Assembly: GCA_015679605.1 (NCBI GenBank) | Contig: JAAAVE010000045.1 | Span: 1 to 41,631 of the forward strand | DNA from: Podila epigama | Taxonomy: Eukaryota; Mortierellomycota; Mortierellomycetes; Mortierellales; Mortierellaceae | Length of the DNA: 41,631 nt | Reading direction: 5' to 3' | In this document: positions 41,215 through 41,631 of the stretch, in pieces | Position numbering within the stretch: position 1 is the stretch's first letter | Layout: the number at the start of each line of letters is the position of its first letter | Made by a program: the position numbers and the translations under genes | The notes under the pieces: generated by a model | What the model was told of the DNA's origin: nothing | Database searches by the model: none | What the model saw: the letters and a program-made list of their open reading frames with translations, nothing else

Positions 41215-41631
41215 ATGCCTCGCGACTCAGGTTCAAACGAGCCATTGCTGGGCCAACACAACGAGTCTTCTTCAGATGCAGGCCAGCTTCGGTTCGGACT
41301 CACTGTTCAGGATTTAGCACCCCTCACTGACCCCACCAGCCCCACCAACCCGCGTGAACTCGGTGGCATCGACACCATCTGCAAGAAGCTACGCGTCGAC
41401 CCCAAAGTCGGTCTCAACTCGGATGAGGCTGATCCTTCTTCCCTCGGCAACACTAGCCAAACCAAGTTTGCTGCCCGCTCCAAAGCATTTGGACGCAACG
41501 TAAGTCTCGTCACTCTCTCTTTTTTTTGTGTGTGTTCGTGTATTTGTGTATTAGTGTAATTTTGTAATTGTGTATTTGTATTTGTATTTGTATTTGTATT
41601 TGTATTTGTATTTGTATTTGTATTTGTATTT
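41215..41631 (+). CDS. Plasma-membrane-type Ca2+-transporting P-type ATPase, first exon
   Basis: Exon 1 runs from ATG 41215 to 41499 (95 codons) and ends at a GTAAGT donor; the rest lies beyond the window. The N-terminus SGSNEPLLGQ is followed by LRFGLTVQDLAPL, then ELGGIDTICKKLRVDPKVGL and SKAFGRN. The pattern of (L/Y)GG(I/V)..(I/L)C..L..DP..GL and a closing (F)G.N matches the start of PMCA-type (Pmc1-like) pumps just before the first transmembrane helix. In fungi this pump moves calcium from the cytosol into the vacuole or out of the cell. The ATPase core is not in the window, so the assignment rests on the N-terminal signature alone. Confidence 0.78.
41573..41631. repeat. (TATTTG)n hexanucleotide microsatellite
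   Basis: About ten perfect TATTTG units running off the window end, inside the first intron of the Ca2+ ATPase gene, preceded by degenerate GTGTATT sequence. The full length is not visible. Confidence 0.92.

Overview
The window is nuclear DNA of an early-diverging filamentous fungus, most likely in or near Mortierellomycota. Reasons: densely packed, intron-rich protein genes with short GT-AG introns (mostly about 80-140 bp), long A and T homopolymers, and a gene set that is fungal (She9/Mdm33, Rtg2, Uds1-type, Mix14) yet also carries families usually thought of as animal: a T-box transcription factor and SARAF/TMEM66. No prokaryotic, viral, rRNA, tRNA, CRISPR or transposon signature was seen. 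The lineage is an inference from gene content, not from a database search.

Layout, left to right. 1-1190 (-): a T-box transcription factor cut by the window edge. 1191-3383: about 2.2 kb of intergenic DNA with a 15-bp minisatellite. 3384-4014 (-): twin-CX9C protein of the CHCHD5/Mix14 type. 4281-7638 (-): RING-IBR-RING ubiquitin ligase. 8395-9932 (-) and 10733-11994 (+): ribosomal proteins S18 and L19, divergent around a shared spacer. 12206-13557 (-): SARAF-like ER membrane protein. 13806-16228 (-): Rab GDP-dissociation inhibitor, divergent from 16686-20106 (+), the RNA polymerase II CTD phosphatase Fcp1. 20649-23117 (+): Rtg2-like Ppx/GppA protein. 23215-26618 (-): KLHDC4/Kel3-like kelch protein. 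27197-29310 (-): She9/Mdm33 inner-membrane protein. 29789-30843 (-): NIF-type HAD phosphatase, divergent from 31014-33584 (+), a protein of about ten Myb/SANT repeats with a presequence-like N-terminus. 33658-39729 (-): 1562-residue coiled-coil protein with a Uds1-like region. 41215-end (+): first exon of a plasma-membrane-type Ca2+ ATPase.

I rebuilt exon structures by hand. Each complete gene model keeps frame across every junction and has a total length divisible by three; conserved motifs run across most joins. Start-codon exons of the two ribosomal genes are the least certain points. The first coding exon of GDI (supported) and of S18 and L19 (candidates) holds only the start codon or part of it.

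Functional themes: several genes touch mitochondria (Mix14-like import substrate, She9/Mdm33, the presequence-bearing Myb protein, the Rtg2-like retrograde factor), two touch calcium (SARAF, PMCA-type pump), and two are DxDx(T)-type HAD phosphatases (Fcp1 and a NIF protein with Asn in place of the second Asp). These are not operons, and the neighbourhood may be fortuitous. The best candidates for follow-up are the fungal T-box gene, the multi-Myb protein, the GC-AG intron in FCP1 and the start-codon-only exons.
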